Shown piece after piece: positions 26,131 through 36,234 of a stretch of 64,000 bases of DNA. The DNA is taken from NCBI GenBank assembly GCA_018402445.1, contig JAGYIT010000007.1:992001-1056000 (forward strand), in the 5' to 3' direction. Position numbers and translations under genes: made by a program. A model generated the notes under the pieces. It was not told the origin of the DNA. It worked only from the letters and a program-made list of their open reading frames with translations, and made no database searches. Within the stretch, counting starts at the first letter, position 1. Every line of letters starts with the position of its first letter. The stretch is from Akkermansiaceae bacterium (lineage in GTDB: Bacteria; Verrucomicrobiota; Verrucomicrobiia; Verrucomicrobiales; Akkermansiaceae).

Positions 26131-27222
26131 ATGTCAGGCAAGAAAGGAACGAAGCGTTGGCTCACTCCGTGGGCGGAATCGGAGGACAAAGCGTCCGTTT
26201 ACCATCTTACATCACGGGTTGTTGACCGGCGGTTCGTGTTCGGGGATGAGGAGCGGGGGAAATTCCGGATGTTCATGCGGATGATGGAGAATTTCAGCGG
26301 CTGCCGGGTGCTGTCCTACTGCGTGATGTCGAACCACTTCCATATCCTGCTTGAGGTTCCACCGATGCCGAAGGCTGGTTTGAGCGATGCGGAGCTTCTC
26401 AAGCGGCTGGGTGTGCTCTATGCCGAGAATTTCGTGAAAAGCGTGGCCGATGAGCTTGCCGCCGCACGGGAGGAAGGCGATGGCGAGGGGGAAGACGCGG
26501 ATGCTGTTTCTGAGATCCACGGTCGTTTCACCCCCCGGATGCATGATTTGAGCGATTTCATGAAGACGCTTTTGCAAAGGTTCACGCGCTGGTTCAACCG
26601 GGAGCACAACCGCACGGGAACGCTTTGGGAGGATCGTTTCAAGAGCGTGATCGTGGAGAGCGGAACGGCGGCAAGGACGATCGCTGCGTACATCGACTTG
26701 AATCCGGTGCGTGCCGGTATGGTATCCGATCCTGCGGATTACCGCTGGAGCAGCTACGGCGAGGCAGTCGGCGGAGGTGCGAAAGGCAACGGGAAGAAGG
26801 CGCGGGAAGGGCTTGTGCGCGCGTGTATGAGCCACAAGGGCATCGGTTTCGAGGCGGAGAAATGGAAGGAGGTTTCAAGGATCTACCGCCGTGCCATGGG
26901 CATGGCACTCGGCAGAAAAAGCGGGAGGGCGGAGGTTGGCGGGGCGCGACAGGCGACCAAGAACGAGGAAGAGATGCTTGCGTCGAAGGACAACGAAACC
27001 GTCCTGCCAGACCTCGGCATGGCCGGTATGTTGATGAAGCGGGTGCGATATTTCACTGACGGGGCGGTGATAGGGAGCAAGGAGTTCGTGAACGAGGCGT
27101 TCGCGGGGGCGCGGGAGAGGTTCACGGAGAGGAGGAAGGACGGGGCGCGGCGAATGCGAGGAAGCGGGGAGGCAGCAAACGGTATGCTCTGGAGCATCAG
27201 GGATCTGCGGGTGAGGGTTTGA
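26131..27222 (+). mobile_element. REP-associated tyrosine transposase (RAYT, Y1/HUH family)
   Basis: 363 residues. The HUH motif is SNHFHILLEVP (His 69 and His 71), with the upstream strand GCRVLSYCVM. The helix AAYIDLNPVRAGMVSDPADY, then RWSSYG, is the RAYT signature and carries the likely nucleophile Tyr 187. There is a family-specific insertion of acidic residues (about 110-130) and a long basic C-terminal extension that includes VRYFTDGAVIGSKEFV. These domesticated single-copy transposases are linked to REP-type palindromes, of which at least three candidates lie in this window. The start ATG is followed immediately by the basic MSGKKGTKRW. Confidence 0.88.
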
Positions 27223-27224
27223 TT

Positions 27225-27275
27225 CAAGGATGGCGACCGGAGATCGCCACCACGGTTCATCGCCACCCGAATCTA
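27225..27275. repeat. Short palindrome downstream of the RAYT gene
   Basis: GGCGACCGGAGATCGCC can fold on itself (GGCGA / TCGCC stem); CATCGCCACC follows nearby as a second GCGAT-like element. The position directly after the transposase stop is where a cognate REP-type site would be expected. Confidence 0.4.
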
Positions 27276-27381
27276 CGAGGCTACCCGGGATGTCTTACGT
27301 TCCACGAACAGGACAAAGTCGGGCTTGATATGCGGAGCTGATCCGAAGCAGACTCCCGCCCCTTTCGCGGGGAAAAACATC

Positions 27382-28323
27382 ATGTCAGCCAACCAGGAAA
27401 TCCGGGTCTTCGCCCCCGCCACCGTCGCCAACGTCGCCTGCGGCTATGACGTTTTAGGCTTCGCCATCGACTCTCCGGGCGATGAGATCGTCGTCCGCAA
27501 CTCCAGCAAACCCGGCCTCCATATCACCAAGATCACTGGCGACGGCGGGAAGCTTCCCAAAAGCCCCAGCGAGAACACGGCGGGCGTGGCTGCGCTGGAT
27601 CTCCTGAAACATCTCGGCATGTTGGATCGCGGCATCGAAATGGAGATCCACAAGAAAATGCCCTTCGGCTCCGGCCTCGGCTCCTCCTCCGCCTCGGCGG
27701 TGGCGGGTGCCTATGCGGTCAACAAGCTCATCGGCGAGCCGCTTTCGAAACGCCAGCTCCTGCCTTTCGCGATGGCTGGGGAAGCTTCTGCGGACGGCGC
27801 ATGGCACGCGGACAACGTCGGCCCCTGCCTGCTGGGCGGGATCGTTTTCATCCGCTCCAACGAGGAACTCGACATCGCCCAAATCCCCGCGCCCGCCAAC
27901 CTCTGGGCCGCCGTCGTTCATCCAGACATTGAGATCCTGACCAAGGTCGCGCGTGAGATCCTTCCCAAGGAAATCCCGCTGGTGAACGCCACCCAGCAGA
28001 TCGGGAACCTCGGCGGCCTCATCCTCGGCCTGATCCAGGAAGACTACGGCCTCATTTCCCGCTCCATCCACGACGTGATCGCCGAGCCGCGCCGCCAGAA
28101 GCTCATCCCCGATTTTTACAAAGCGAAACGCGCCGCCCTCGGCGCCGGTGCGCTTGGTTTCTCCATCTCGGGAGCCGGCCCCTCCGTCTTCGCGCTCTGC
28201 GAAGGCGAGGAAATTGCCCGCAAGGTCGGAGCCGCGGTGGAAAAGGTCTTCACTGCTATCCCCGTGAATTGCCAGGTTCACGTATCCCGGATCAACCCAC
28301 ACGGGGTGCATGTGGTGAAGTGA
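27382..28323 (+). CDS. thrB: Homoserine kinase
   Basis: GHMP-family kinase that phosphorylates homoserine in threonine synthesis. From the ATG at 27382 it has 313 residues. Signatures: FAPATVANVACGYDVLGFAI (about 10-29), the ATP loop MPFGSGLGSSSASAVAGA (93-110) and the C-terminal GAGALGFSISGAGPSVFAL. It overlaps thrC by one base (TGATG), so the two are translated together. Earlier in-frame starts at 27325 are less likely, as the protein begins at MSANQEIRVFAP. Confidence 0.95.
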   Translation: MSANQEIRVFAPATVANVACGYDVLGFAIDSPGDEIVVRNSSKPGLHITKITGDGGKLPKSPSENTAGVAALDLLKHLGMLDRGIEMEIHKKMPFGSGLGSSSASAVAGAYAVNKLIGEPLSKRQLLPFAMAGEASADGAWHADNVGPCLLGGIVFIRSNEELDIAQIPAPANLWAAVVHPDIEILTKVAREILPKEIPLVNATQQIGNLGGLILGLIQEDYGLISRSIHDVIAEPRRQKLIPDFYKAKRAALGAGALGFSISGAGPSVFALCEGEEIARKVGAAVEKVFTAIPVNCQVHVSRINPHGVHVVK

Positions 28324-29627
28324 TGAAATACCACTCCACCAACAACCCCGGCCATCAGGTCGATCTCAAGGAAGCGATTCTTCGTTCCCTGCCGCCGGAT
28401 AACGGGCTCTACATGCCGAACACGCTGCCGGTTCTCGGTGCGGATTTTTGGGGGAAATGGCGGGAGCTTTCGTTCGGGGAAATCGGTTTCGCCGTGGCGG
28501 ATGCGTTTTTCGGGGAGGACGTGCCGGAGGCGAACCTGCGGGAAATCGTGGAAGGCACGCTAGCCTTCGACGCGCCCGTCGTAACCCTCGCGCCCGGCGA
28601 TCACATCCTTGAGCTTTTCCATGGGCCGACGCTGGCCTTCAAGGACTTCGGTGCGCGCTTCATGGCGCGGTTGATGGCGCACCTCACGCGGGGCGAAGAC
28701 CGCGAACTCACCGTCCTTGTCGCCACTTCCGGAGATACCGGCGGCGCGGTGGCGTCCGCTTTCCTCAATGTGCCGGGCACCCGAGTCATCATCCTGTATC
28801 CGAAGGGCAAGGTCTCCGGACTCCAGGAAAAGCAGCTCACCGCCCTCGGCGGCAACATCACGGCGCTGGAGATCGAGGGCACCTTCGACGATTGCCAGGC
28901 GCTGGTGAAGAAAGCCTTCCTTGAGCGCGAAGTCGCGGAGCGAATGAACCTTACCTCCGCGAACTCGATCAACCTATCCCGCCTCGTCCCGCAAAGCTTC
29001 TACTATATCCATAGTGCCCGGCAGCTTGCGGAAGGGACGGAACCTGTCTTCGTCGTGCCCTCAGGCAACTTCGGTAACCTCACCGCCGGTCTGCTCGCGA
29101 AGCAGTTAGGGCTGCCCGTCCGCCATTTTGTCGCCGCCACGAACCGCAACGACGTGGTGCCCGCCTATCTGGAATCCGGCACCTACACGCCGCGCCCCAG
29201 CGTCGCGACGATCTCGAACGCGATGGACGTCGGTGCGCCTTCGAACTTCGTCCGCATGTCCGCCCTTTTCGGGAACTCATGGGAAAATTTCCGCGGCTGC
29301 GTGAGCGGCATGAGTTTTACCGACGAGGAAACGCGCGCGGCGATCCGTGAGGCCAAAACGCTCCATGGCTACGAAGTCTGCCCCCACACCGCCGTCGGCT
29401 GGCTTGCGGGGAAACGGTGGCACGCCACCCATCCGGGCAGCTCCACGATCACCTTGGCGACCGCACATCCCGCGAAATTTCCGGATGTCATGGATGCCGA
29501 ACTTGGCGCGGGCGCGGTGAAAATTCCCGGGCGCCTCGCCGTGCTCGCCGACAAGGAAAAGGTGGCCACGGGTTTGCCGAAGGACTGGGAAACGTTCCGC
29601 GGGTGGCTCGCCGCGAACATCGCGTGA
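28323..29627 (+). CDS. thrC: Threonine synthase
   Basis: PLP enzyme converting O-phosphohomoserine to threonine. 434 residues, of the longer threonine synthase class. The PLP lysine lies in HGPTLAFKDFGARFMARL (Lys 107); VLVATSGDTGGAVASAFL and VVPSGNFGNLTAG are the phosphate and substrate loops. Its TGATG junction with thrB marks an operon. It ends 8 nt before the convergent recJ stop, with no obvious terminator between. Confidence 0.95.
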   Translation: MKYHSTNNPGHQVDLKEAILRSLPPDNGLYMPNTLPVLGADFWGKWRELSFGEIGFAVADAFFGEDVPEANLREIVEGTLAFDAPVVTLAPGDHILELFHGPTLAFKDFGARFMARLMAHLTRGEDRELTVLVATSGDTGGAVASAFLNVPGTRVIILYPKGKVSGLQEKQLTALGGNITALEIEGTFDDCQALVKKAFLEREVAERMNLTSANSINLSRLVPQSFYYIHSARQLAEGTEPVFVVPSGNFGNLTAGLLAKQLGLPVRHFVAATNRNDVVPAYLESGTYTPRPSVATISNAMDVGAPSNFVRMSALFGNSWENFRGCVSGMSFTDEETRAAIREAKTLHGYEVCPHTAVGWLAGKRWHATHPGSSTITLATAHPAKFPDVMDAELGAGAVKIPGRLAVLADKEKVATGLPKDWETFRGWLAANIA

Positions 29628-29634
29628 TCCGCCG

Positions 29635-31344
29635 TCACATCTCCGGGCGGATGTCCTGGATGATGATCTGGAGAGTGGTTTTGCCCTTGAACGTGTTGCG
29701 GTCGATGGTGAAAGCGATGTCCCAGGGTGGGTTCGGAAGTTCGTGTTCGCCGCCGCCGAAGAACACGGCGTCCTGCTCGTGGTAGCCTTGGCGGAGCATG
29801 AGACGCAGGTGCTTATTCTTCATGTGGAAGGGCGGGCGGCTCAGCGCAATCCCGCGCGCGACGAACACCGGCTGGGGGTTGCCGTTTCCGAAGGGATGGA
29901 GCAGCTCGTAGCTCGACAGGAAATCCAGGGAGAGCTGCGCGAAGGTGATTTCCGCGTCATAGACCAGCCTAGGCAGGCGTTCCTCCTCGGTGCTGTTTTC
30001 CAGGACGTAATCAGAAAAATGTTTCCGGAAATCCGCCATGTTTTCCTCACGGATCGAGAGTCCGGCGGCCATGGCGTGGCCGCCGCCGGCCAGAAGGTCG
30101 CCGGAGCAGGCGCGGATCGCCTCAACAAGCGATACGCCGGGAATGGAGCGGCCCGAACCCTTGCCGATACCATTTTCATCGATCGCGATCACGAAGGTGG
30201 GCTTGTGGTATTGCCGCATCAGCCGCGAGGCGACGATGCCGACCACGCCGTGGTGCCAATCCCGCGATCCGAGTACGATCACCGGATCGTGATCCATATT
30301 GGGGTCTTCGGAAATCTCGGCCGCCGCCTCTTTGCGGATTCGGGTCTCCACATCCTGCCGCCTGCGGTTGTAGGCGTCGAGTTTCTGCGCCAGCTCTCCG
30401 GCAGTGCGGCGGCATTCGGTGTTCAGCGCGGCCAGCGCGTCCTCGGGGAAATCCATACGCCCGGCGGCGTTGATGCGCGGCCCGATGCGGAAGCCGACAT
30501 CGCCCGCCGTTGGGTTTCCGTTCAAGCCCGTGATTTCCTGCAGTGCGCGCAGCCCCGGGTTCAGAGTGCCGGGCAGTGCCCTCAGCCCGTGGCGCACGAG
30601 CAGCCGGTTTTCCCCCACCAGCGGCACGATGTCTGAAATAGTGGCCACCGCCACAAGATCGAGCAGCCCCTTGAGATCAAGGCCTACGGGCCGCTCTTTC
30701 ATCAGCGCGTGGCCGATCTTGAATACGACCCCCGCCGCGCAGAGATAGGTGAAATCCTCGCCGCACTTGGGGTTCACGATCGCGGCGCAATCCGGCCTTC
30801 CCGTCGGATCCGGCTCGTGGTGATCCGCAATGATCACATCGATACCCATTTCCCTCAGATGCGCGACCTCGGCGGTGGAGACCGTCCCGCAATCCACCGA
30901 GATGAGCAGATCCGGCTTCGTGCCCTCCGCGAGGCAGCGGGCGATGGCGGCGAAGCTCAACCCGTAGCCCTCGGCTCCGCGGCGCGGCACGAAAGGCCTC
31001 GGCTCGAGTCCGTAGGCGCGGAGAATTTTCGTCATCAGGGTGATTGAGGAGATTCCGTCCACATCGTAGTCGCCGAAGATGCAGACGCTCTCTTTCCGGT
31101 CTGCCGCCTCAAGGATGCGCGTGACGGCGGCTCGCATGTCGGGCATCAGGAAAGGGTCGCTCAGATCCTTGAGCTTCGGGTGCAGGAATGTCTCCAGCGC
31201 CTCGCCCTCCGGGATGCCGCGTTGGCGCACGAGGTGGCGGAGGATTTCCGGGAAACCCTCGTCCGCGGCGCGCCCGTTCGGTAAAAAGGGTTCGCCGCGC
31301 ATCACCCATTGGAAAGCCGTCGCGCGCATCAACGCGCGCACCAT
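29635..31344 (-). CDS. recJ: Single-stranded-DNA-specific exonuclease RecJ
   Basis: 5'-3' exonuclease for recombination and mismatch repair; cytosolic. The ATG at 31344 gives 569 residues, the usual length. DHH-family motifs: CIFGDYDVDGISSITLM (about 88-104), LISVDCGTVSTAEV (148-160) and VIIADHHEPDPTGRPD (170-185). The DHHA1 domain shows LLAGGGHAMAAGLSIRE, and the C-terminal OB fold ends at the stop. The gene reads convergent to thrC. It is probably single, as the glucosidase stop lies 120 nt upstream. Confidence 0.93.
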   Translation of the reverse strand: MVRALMRATAFQWVMRGEPFLPNGRAADEGFPEILRHLVRQRGIPEGEALETFLHPKLKDLSDPFLMPDMRAAVTRILEAADRKESVCIFGDYDVDGISSITLMTKILRAYGLEPRPFVPRRGAEGYGLSFAAIARCLAEGTKPDLLISVDCGTVSTAEVAHLREMGIDVIIADHHEPDPTGRPDCAAIVNPKCGEDFTYLCAAGVVFKIGHALMKERPVGLDLKGLLDLVAVATISDIVPLVGENRLLVRHGLRALPGTLNPGLRALQEITGLNGNPTAGDVGFRIGPRINAAGRMDFPEDALAALNTECRRTAGELAQKLDAYNRRRQDVETRIRKEAAAEISEDPNMDHDPVIVLGSRDWHHGVVGIVASRLMRQYHKPTFVIAIDENGIGKGSGRSIPGVSLVEAIRACSGDLLAGGGHAMAAGLSIREENMADFRKHFSDYVLENSTEEERLPRLVYDAEITFAQLSLDFLSSYELLHPFGNGNPQPVFVARGIALSRPPFHMKNKHLRLMLRQGYHEQDAVFFGGGEHELPNPPWDIAFTIDRNTFKGKTTLQIIIQDIRPEM

Positions 31345-31464
31345 GCATCCCGTATTCCCATCGGACAAGGGCGGATGTGAAGGTATTGGGGCGGCTTGAC
31401 TGTTCACGGAGACGGCTTCCCCACGACCAACGCGGGCGGGAAGGATGCCCCACATTCCATCCGC

Positions 31465-34154
31465 TCAGGAGAACTCGCTCTGGAGAAGTTTTTCCCGGCG
31501 CTCGCGGACGAGGCGGACGACGAGGGCCGTCCATCCAGTCTGGTGGGAGGCTCCGAGTCCTTCGCCGGTCTCGCCGTGGAAGTATTCGTGGAAGAGGAGG
31601 AGGTTTTGCCAGTGCGGGTTGTCGGAATAGCGTTTGGAGACCTCGCTGTCGCCGAAGCAGGGGCGGTATCCATCTTTGTTTTTGGTGAAGAGGGAGATGA
31701 GGCGGTCGCAGATATCGATAGCGATTTCGCGGAGGGTTAATTCGTTGCCGGAACCTGTGGGGTATTCGACTTTGAAGGAATCTCCGTAGAAGTAGTAGTA
31801 GCGTTCGAGAGCCTCGATGAGGATGAAGTTGGTAGGAAACCAAATGGGGCCGCGCCAGTTGGAGTTTCCGCCGAACATATCGGTGTTCGATTCACCGGGG
31901 GTGTATTGCACTTCATGGGTTGCACCGGCGTATTGGAATACGAAGGGGTGTTCACCGTGCGCCTTGGAGAGGGATCGGATACCGAAATCGGAGAGGAATT
32001 CTTTGGTGTCGAGCATGTAGCTGAGGCTTTGACGGAGGCGTTCCTCGGATGGGATGGCGAGTAGGACGCGGCCGGAGTTTTTCTTTCCGGGGATGCGGTT
32101 GACGGTGACGTATTTTAGGAGGTCGGGTTTATTGACGAGGAACCAGTCCATACGTTTTCGGAAGCCGGGGAGGGCATCGATGGTTTTTTGTTTGAGGACG
32201 GTCACAGCAGAAAGGGGAAGGAGTCCGACGAGGGAGCGGATGCGGAGAGGGATGGGTGGTTCGTCGCCGACGATGAGTTGGTCGTAGTAGAAGCGGTCTT
32301 GGACGTCCCAGAGGCCGTTGCCGCCGAGGGAGTTGATGGCGTCGCAGATGTTGACGAAGTGTTCGAAGAACTTGGAAGCGATGTCCTCGTAGGCGGGCTT
32401 GGTGAGGGCGAGTTCGAGCGCCATGGAAAGCATAGTTAGGCAGTAAAAGCCCATCCACGCGGTTCCGTCGGCTTGTTGGAGATATCCGCCGCCTGGGAGT
32501 GAGTGGGAGCGATCGAAGACGCCGATGTTGTCGAGGCCGAGGAAGCCGCCGCCGAACACGTGTCGTCCATCCAAATCCTTGCGGTTGACCCACCATGTGA
32601 AGTTGAGCAGGAGTTTCTGGAAAGCTTTCTCTAAGAAGAGGATGTCGCGATTTCCTTTTTTATCGGCGATTTTATAGACGCGCCAGACGGCCCATGCGTG
32701 GACGGGTGGGTTGACGTCGGAGAAATTCCACTCGTAGGCGGGGAGTTGTCCGTTGGGGTGCATGTACCACTCACGCAGGAGGAGTAGGAGCTGGTGTTTG
32801 GTGAAGAGCGGAGTCGATTCGCGCAGAAGGGGAGCATGTGGAAGGCGGTGTCCCATGCTGCGAACCATGGGTATTCCCATTTGTCGGGCATGGAGAGGAT
32901 ATCCTTGGCGTGGAAGTGGGGCCAATCGTGGTTGCGTCCGGTGAGGCGGTTGTTGGGGGGGTGGGGGATTTCCTTGTCACCGTCGAGCCATGTATCGACG
33001 ACGTAGTGAAAAAACTGTTTGGTCCAGAGGAGGCCTGCGTAGCCTTGGCGGCAGATGAGAGTTTCCTCGTCGGAGATGCCTTTTGGAATGGTGTCTGCGT
33101 AGAATTCATCGGCTTCGCGGATGCGTTCATCAAGGGTTTCGGAGAATTCTGAGAGGCCTTGGATGCCGTTGTCCTCGTCGATGTGGTGGAGGCGGCAGCG
33201 GATGGTAGCGGATTCTCCTGCGGGGATGTTGAGAATGAAATGCGCCGCGGCCTTGGTGCCGGTGAGTTCCGGATTTACCGCGTCGTTTTCCGCGTGGATG
33301 ATGTGTCTGTGGAAAGCGTCTTTGGTGAAAGGTGAGGCGTTCTTGGTTTCGCCGAGGGTTTCGTGATTCGTATCGTTTTCGGTGAATAGCCAGTCTGGTT
33401 TTGAGTGCGCTACGATGGGCTCGGTGTGGAAACGGAAAGTGCCGAGGGTGCCGTGCTCGATGAATAGGGAGTCTCCGTCGAGGCGGATGTTAGGTTTTTC
33501 GAGGGGAGCTTCGGGATCTATACCCCATGACCAGGTGTTGCGGAGCCAGACGGTGGGGAGGATGTGGATGGGGGCTGCGTCGGGGCCGCGGTTGGTTACG
33601 GTGATGCGCCAGAGAATGTCTTGGGGGCTGCGCTTGGCTGTTTCTTGGAGGATATCGAAGTAGCGGTCGTCACCGAATATGCCCATGTCGGCGAGTTCGA
33701 GTTCCGGGCCGAGGCGGCCGAGGCGTTCGTTTTCCAGGCGGATTTCGGTATATGGGTATTTCGCTTGAGGGTATTTGTAGAGGGCCTTGGTGTAGGAATG
33801 TGTGGGGGTGGAATCGAGGTAGTAGTAGCATTCTTTGACGTCCTCGCCGTGGTTGCCCTCGTTTCCGCCGAGGCCGAAGAGGCGCTCTTTGAGGATGGAG
33901 TCGTTACCGTTCCAGAGGGCGGGTGCGAAGCAGAGTCGGCAGCCGCGGTCGCACCAGCCTTGGAGTCCGTCCTCTCCCCAGCGGTAGGCGCGTCGGCGAG
34001 CTTGATCGTGACTGAATGCGGCCCAGGCGTTGCCATGGTCCGAGTAATCTTCACGGACGGTGCCCCACTGTCTTTCGGAGAGGTAGGGTCCCCAGCGTTT
34101 CCAGTCCTTTGCTCGGGAAGCTTCTTCTGTAAGTCTGATCGATTCCTGGGTCAT
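31465..34154 (-). CDS. MGH1-like glycoside hydrolase (glucosidase), frameshifted once
   Basis: A protein of about 895 residues in two frames that join at about 32825. The N-terminal part (32631-34154 frame) begins MTQESIRLTEEASRAKDWKR and carries LSERQWGTVREDYSDHGNAW and YLDSTPTHSYTKALYKYPQ. The C-terminal part holds the catalytic (alpha/alpha)6-type region: DKWEYPWFAAWDTAFHMLPF at the joint, REWYMHPNGQLPAYEWNFSD, and NSNWRGPIWFPTNFILIEAL. This is the GH63-related 'glucosidase' family of about 900 residues, probably cytosolic, as I see no signal peptide. The single indel is probably an assembly error. Substrate unknown; likely alpha-linked glucosides. Confidence 0.82.
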
Positions 34155-34664
34155 GATGGGCGTGGGTGAAGGCTAGCAAGTTGCGTGCGAAACACGAACG
34201 CTTTCCCGCTAGAGAGCAATATCCGAATCTCCGATTTCCATTTTAGGGTAATCAAGGAACGAGTCAAAAAACCTGACTTCTTGCGATACTTTCATGGCAG
34301 TTTTTTACGGACGATGGTCTTTATTCCCAACCCCAGATTTTCCGTTGGGTGCCGCGTAGGAGCACATTCCAAATGAGGAAGGGATGGCAATATGGCCGCC
34401 CCCCACACCTCCATTCCGCGTCCGTAAAGCATCGTTAGCGCGCGAACGGAACGGAATTACTGGCATTCCTCTCCGTTGAGGATCACGCGTCGCTTCTTGC
34501 GGTCGAAGCAGAGGGTGTTTTCCCACTAACCTTTCTTGCGGCGCATGCTGAACCATTTCTCGGCGTCCTCGGGTGCGGTGAGCTACCGGTAGGGCTTGAA
34601 GATGATGGAGGCCTCGAAATCAGGCACCGCTTAGAGTGGCAATCGGAGCGTAAGGGGCTAGGGT
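34155..34664 (-). pseudogene. Gap with a decayed coding remnant
   Basis: The 5' half (34155-34440) shows nothing that I can name. On the minus strand from about 34610 to 34455 a coding-like frame reads FEASIIFKPYR, TAG, LTAPEDAEKWFSMRRKKG, TAG, WENTLCFDRKKRRVILNGEE and ends CQ with TAA. The composition and amphipathic pattern look like protein, but two TAG codons interrupt it. A Tyr codon TAC at each place would restore the frame. I do not recognise the family. Confidence 0.4.
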
Positions 34665-36137
34665 GTGGGCGTGCATGTTCTTGTCAGCGGAGCGAATGGC
34701 TATATCGGCTTGCGCCTGATTCAGGCGTTGCTGGATGGTGGCCATGAGATTACGGCGGTGGTGAGGGACAGGCGGCGCTTTCCCGTCGCGAACTTCGGAG
34801 TAGGGGAATCGCGGCTTCGCGTGGTGGAGGGGGATTTCCTAGAGGCGGGGAGCCTACGGAATCTTCCGGATGGGGCGGACGCGGCCTATTACCTGATCCA
34901 CTCGATGGGTTCCGGCGGTGACTTCGCGCTCAAGGAAGAGGAGTGCGCGGCGAATTTCTCGGAGGCGGCGAAGGCACGCGGATGGAAACGGATCATCTAT
35001 CTGGGAGGGTTGGCGGCGGATGACGAGCCGCTTTCCGAGCACCTTGCTTCGCGCCGCAGGGTCGAGGAGAGGCTGCGCGGATCCACTGTGCCGCTTACGG
35101 CGCTGAGGGCTTCGATCATCGTGGGGTCGGGTTCGGCCTCGTTCGAGATCATCCGTGACCTGGCGGAGAAGCTGCCGATGCTGGTTACGCCGCGTTGGGT
35201 TCACACGAACTGCCAACCCATCGCGATACGCAATGTGCTGGACTATCTGACCGGAATTTTGGGGCACCCGGAAACGGCGGGTGCTTCCTACGACATCGGC
35301 GGGCCGGAGGTGATGAGTTACCTCGATCTGATCAAGGGTTATTGCGAGGTGCGCGGCTTACGGCGAATTTTCCTGCCTACCCGTTTGTTGAGTCCGCGGC
35401 TTTCATCGGGATGGTTGTGTCTGCTCACTTCCACATCTTTTCCGCTGGCGCGGAGCCTGGTGGATTCGCTGACGCACGAGACTGTCTGCCATGATGAAAA
35501 GATCCGGCAAATTATTCCGTTGGAGTTGCTGAGCTACCGGGAGGCGGTGGAGCGGGCGCTGGCGCGGATCGCGCAGAACCATGTGCCGTCGAGCTGGATC
35601 GGCTCGCTGGCGGCGGGGACGCTCTCGCCGAGGTTGTTCGATGCGATCAAGGTGCCGGAGCATGGGGTTCTAACCGATTCGCAGATGGTGCCGCTGACCG
35701 CGCCGCGCGATGAGGTGGTAGCGCGCATCTGGGCAATAGGCGGCGGGGCAGGGTGGCCCTCGATGAACTGGGCGTGGGGCTTGCGCGGGATGGCGGATAA
35801 GCTGATGGGTGGGATCGGTATCAGGCGCGGGCGGCGTCATCCGAAGGAGCTGCACGCGGGCGATGCGCTGGATTTCTGGCGGGTGCTGCTGGCGGATCGG
35901 GCGAGGGGGCGTCTGATGCTTTACGCGGAGATGAAACTGCCGGGCGAGGCGTGGCTGGAGTTTGCGATCGAAGATGCGGAGGGTGGTGGGCAAACGCTGC
36001 GGCAGACGGCGACCTTCCGGCCACAGGGTTTGTTGGGGAGGTTTTATTGGTTCGCGGTGCTGCCGTTCCACTGGATGCTGTTTCCGCAGATGGCGAGGAA
36101 GCTCGCGGCGGGGAGTGAGATTTCCAACTGCGAATAG
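34665..36137 (+). CDS. SDR-family oxidoreductase with C-terminal DUF2867
   Basis: 490 residues from a GTG at 34665 (34671 is also possible). The Rossmann start HVLVSGANGYIGLRLIQALL carries the nucleotide-binding glycine pattern, and AYYLIHSMGSGGDFALKEEE is typical of this NmrA/YbjT-like branch. From about 345 the DUF2867 part shows NWAWGLRGMADKLMGGIGIR and FYWFAVLPFHWMLFPQMARK. It is probably an NAD(P)-dependent protein of unknown substrate. The stop codon TAG lies inside an arm of the inverted repeat that follows. Confidence 0.85.
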   Translation: MGVHVLVSGANGYIGLRLIQALLDGGHEITAVVRDRRRFPVANFGVGESRLRVVEGDFLEAGSLRNLPDGADAAYYLIHSMGSGGDFALKEEECAANFSEAAKARGWKRIIYLGGLAADDEPLSEHLASRRRVEERLRGSTVPLTALRASIIVGSGSASFEIIRDLAEKLPMLVTPRWVHTNCQPIAIRNVLDYLTGILGHPETAGASYDIGGPEVMSYLDLIKGYCEVRGLRRIFLPTRLLSPRLSSGWLCLLTSTSFPLARSLVDSLTHETVCHDEKIRQIIPLELLSYREAVERALARIAQNHVPSSWIGSLAAGTLSPRLFDAIKVPEHGVLTDSQMVPLTAPRDEVVARIWAIGGGAGWPSMNWAWGLRGMADKLMGGIGIRRGRRHPKELHAGDALDFWRVLLADRARGRLMLYAEMKLPGEAWLEFAIEDAEGGGQTLRQTATFRPQGLLGRFYWFAVLPFHWMLFPQMARKLAAGSEISNCE

Positions 36138-36231
36138 ACGCGAATAGACGCGAATGAAGAGGTTTCCAGAAACCCTGACCCTGAGAATTCATTTCCCAAT
36201 ATTGGCGTTCATTCGCGTCCATTCGCGGTTT
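36126..36231. repeat. Inverted repeat, AACCGCGAAT type
   Basis: Left arm 36126-36156 starts AACTGCGAATAGACGCGAAT. The right arm 36204-36231, reversed and complemented, begins AAACCGCGAATGGACGCGAA. The arms flank 47 nt. This is the same family as 20531-20636. The left arm provides the last codons and the stop of the upstream gene. Confidence 0.75.
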
Positions 36232-36234
36232 GAC

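Noticed and set aside
34450-34620. Recoding of TAG as an amino acid
   Set aside because: Normal genes in the window (rplY, the Mrp-type gene, the SDR gene) end with TAG at the expected place, so TAG acts as a stop.
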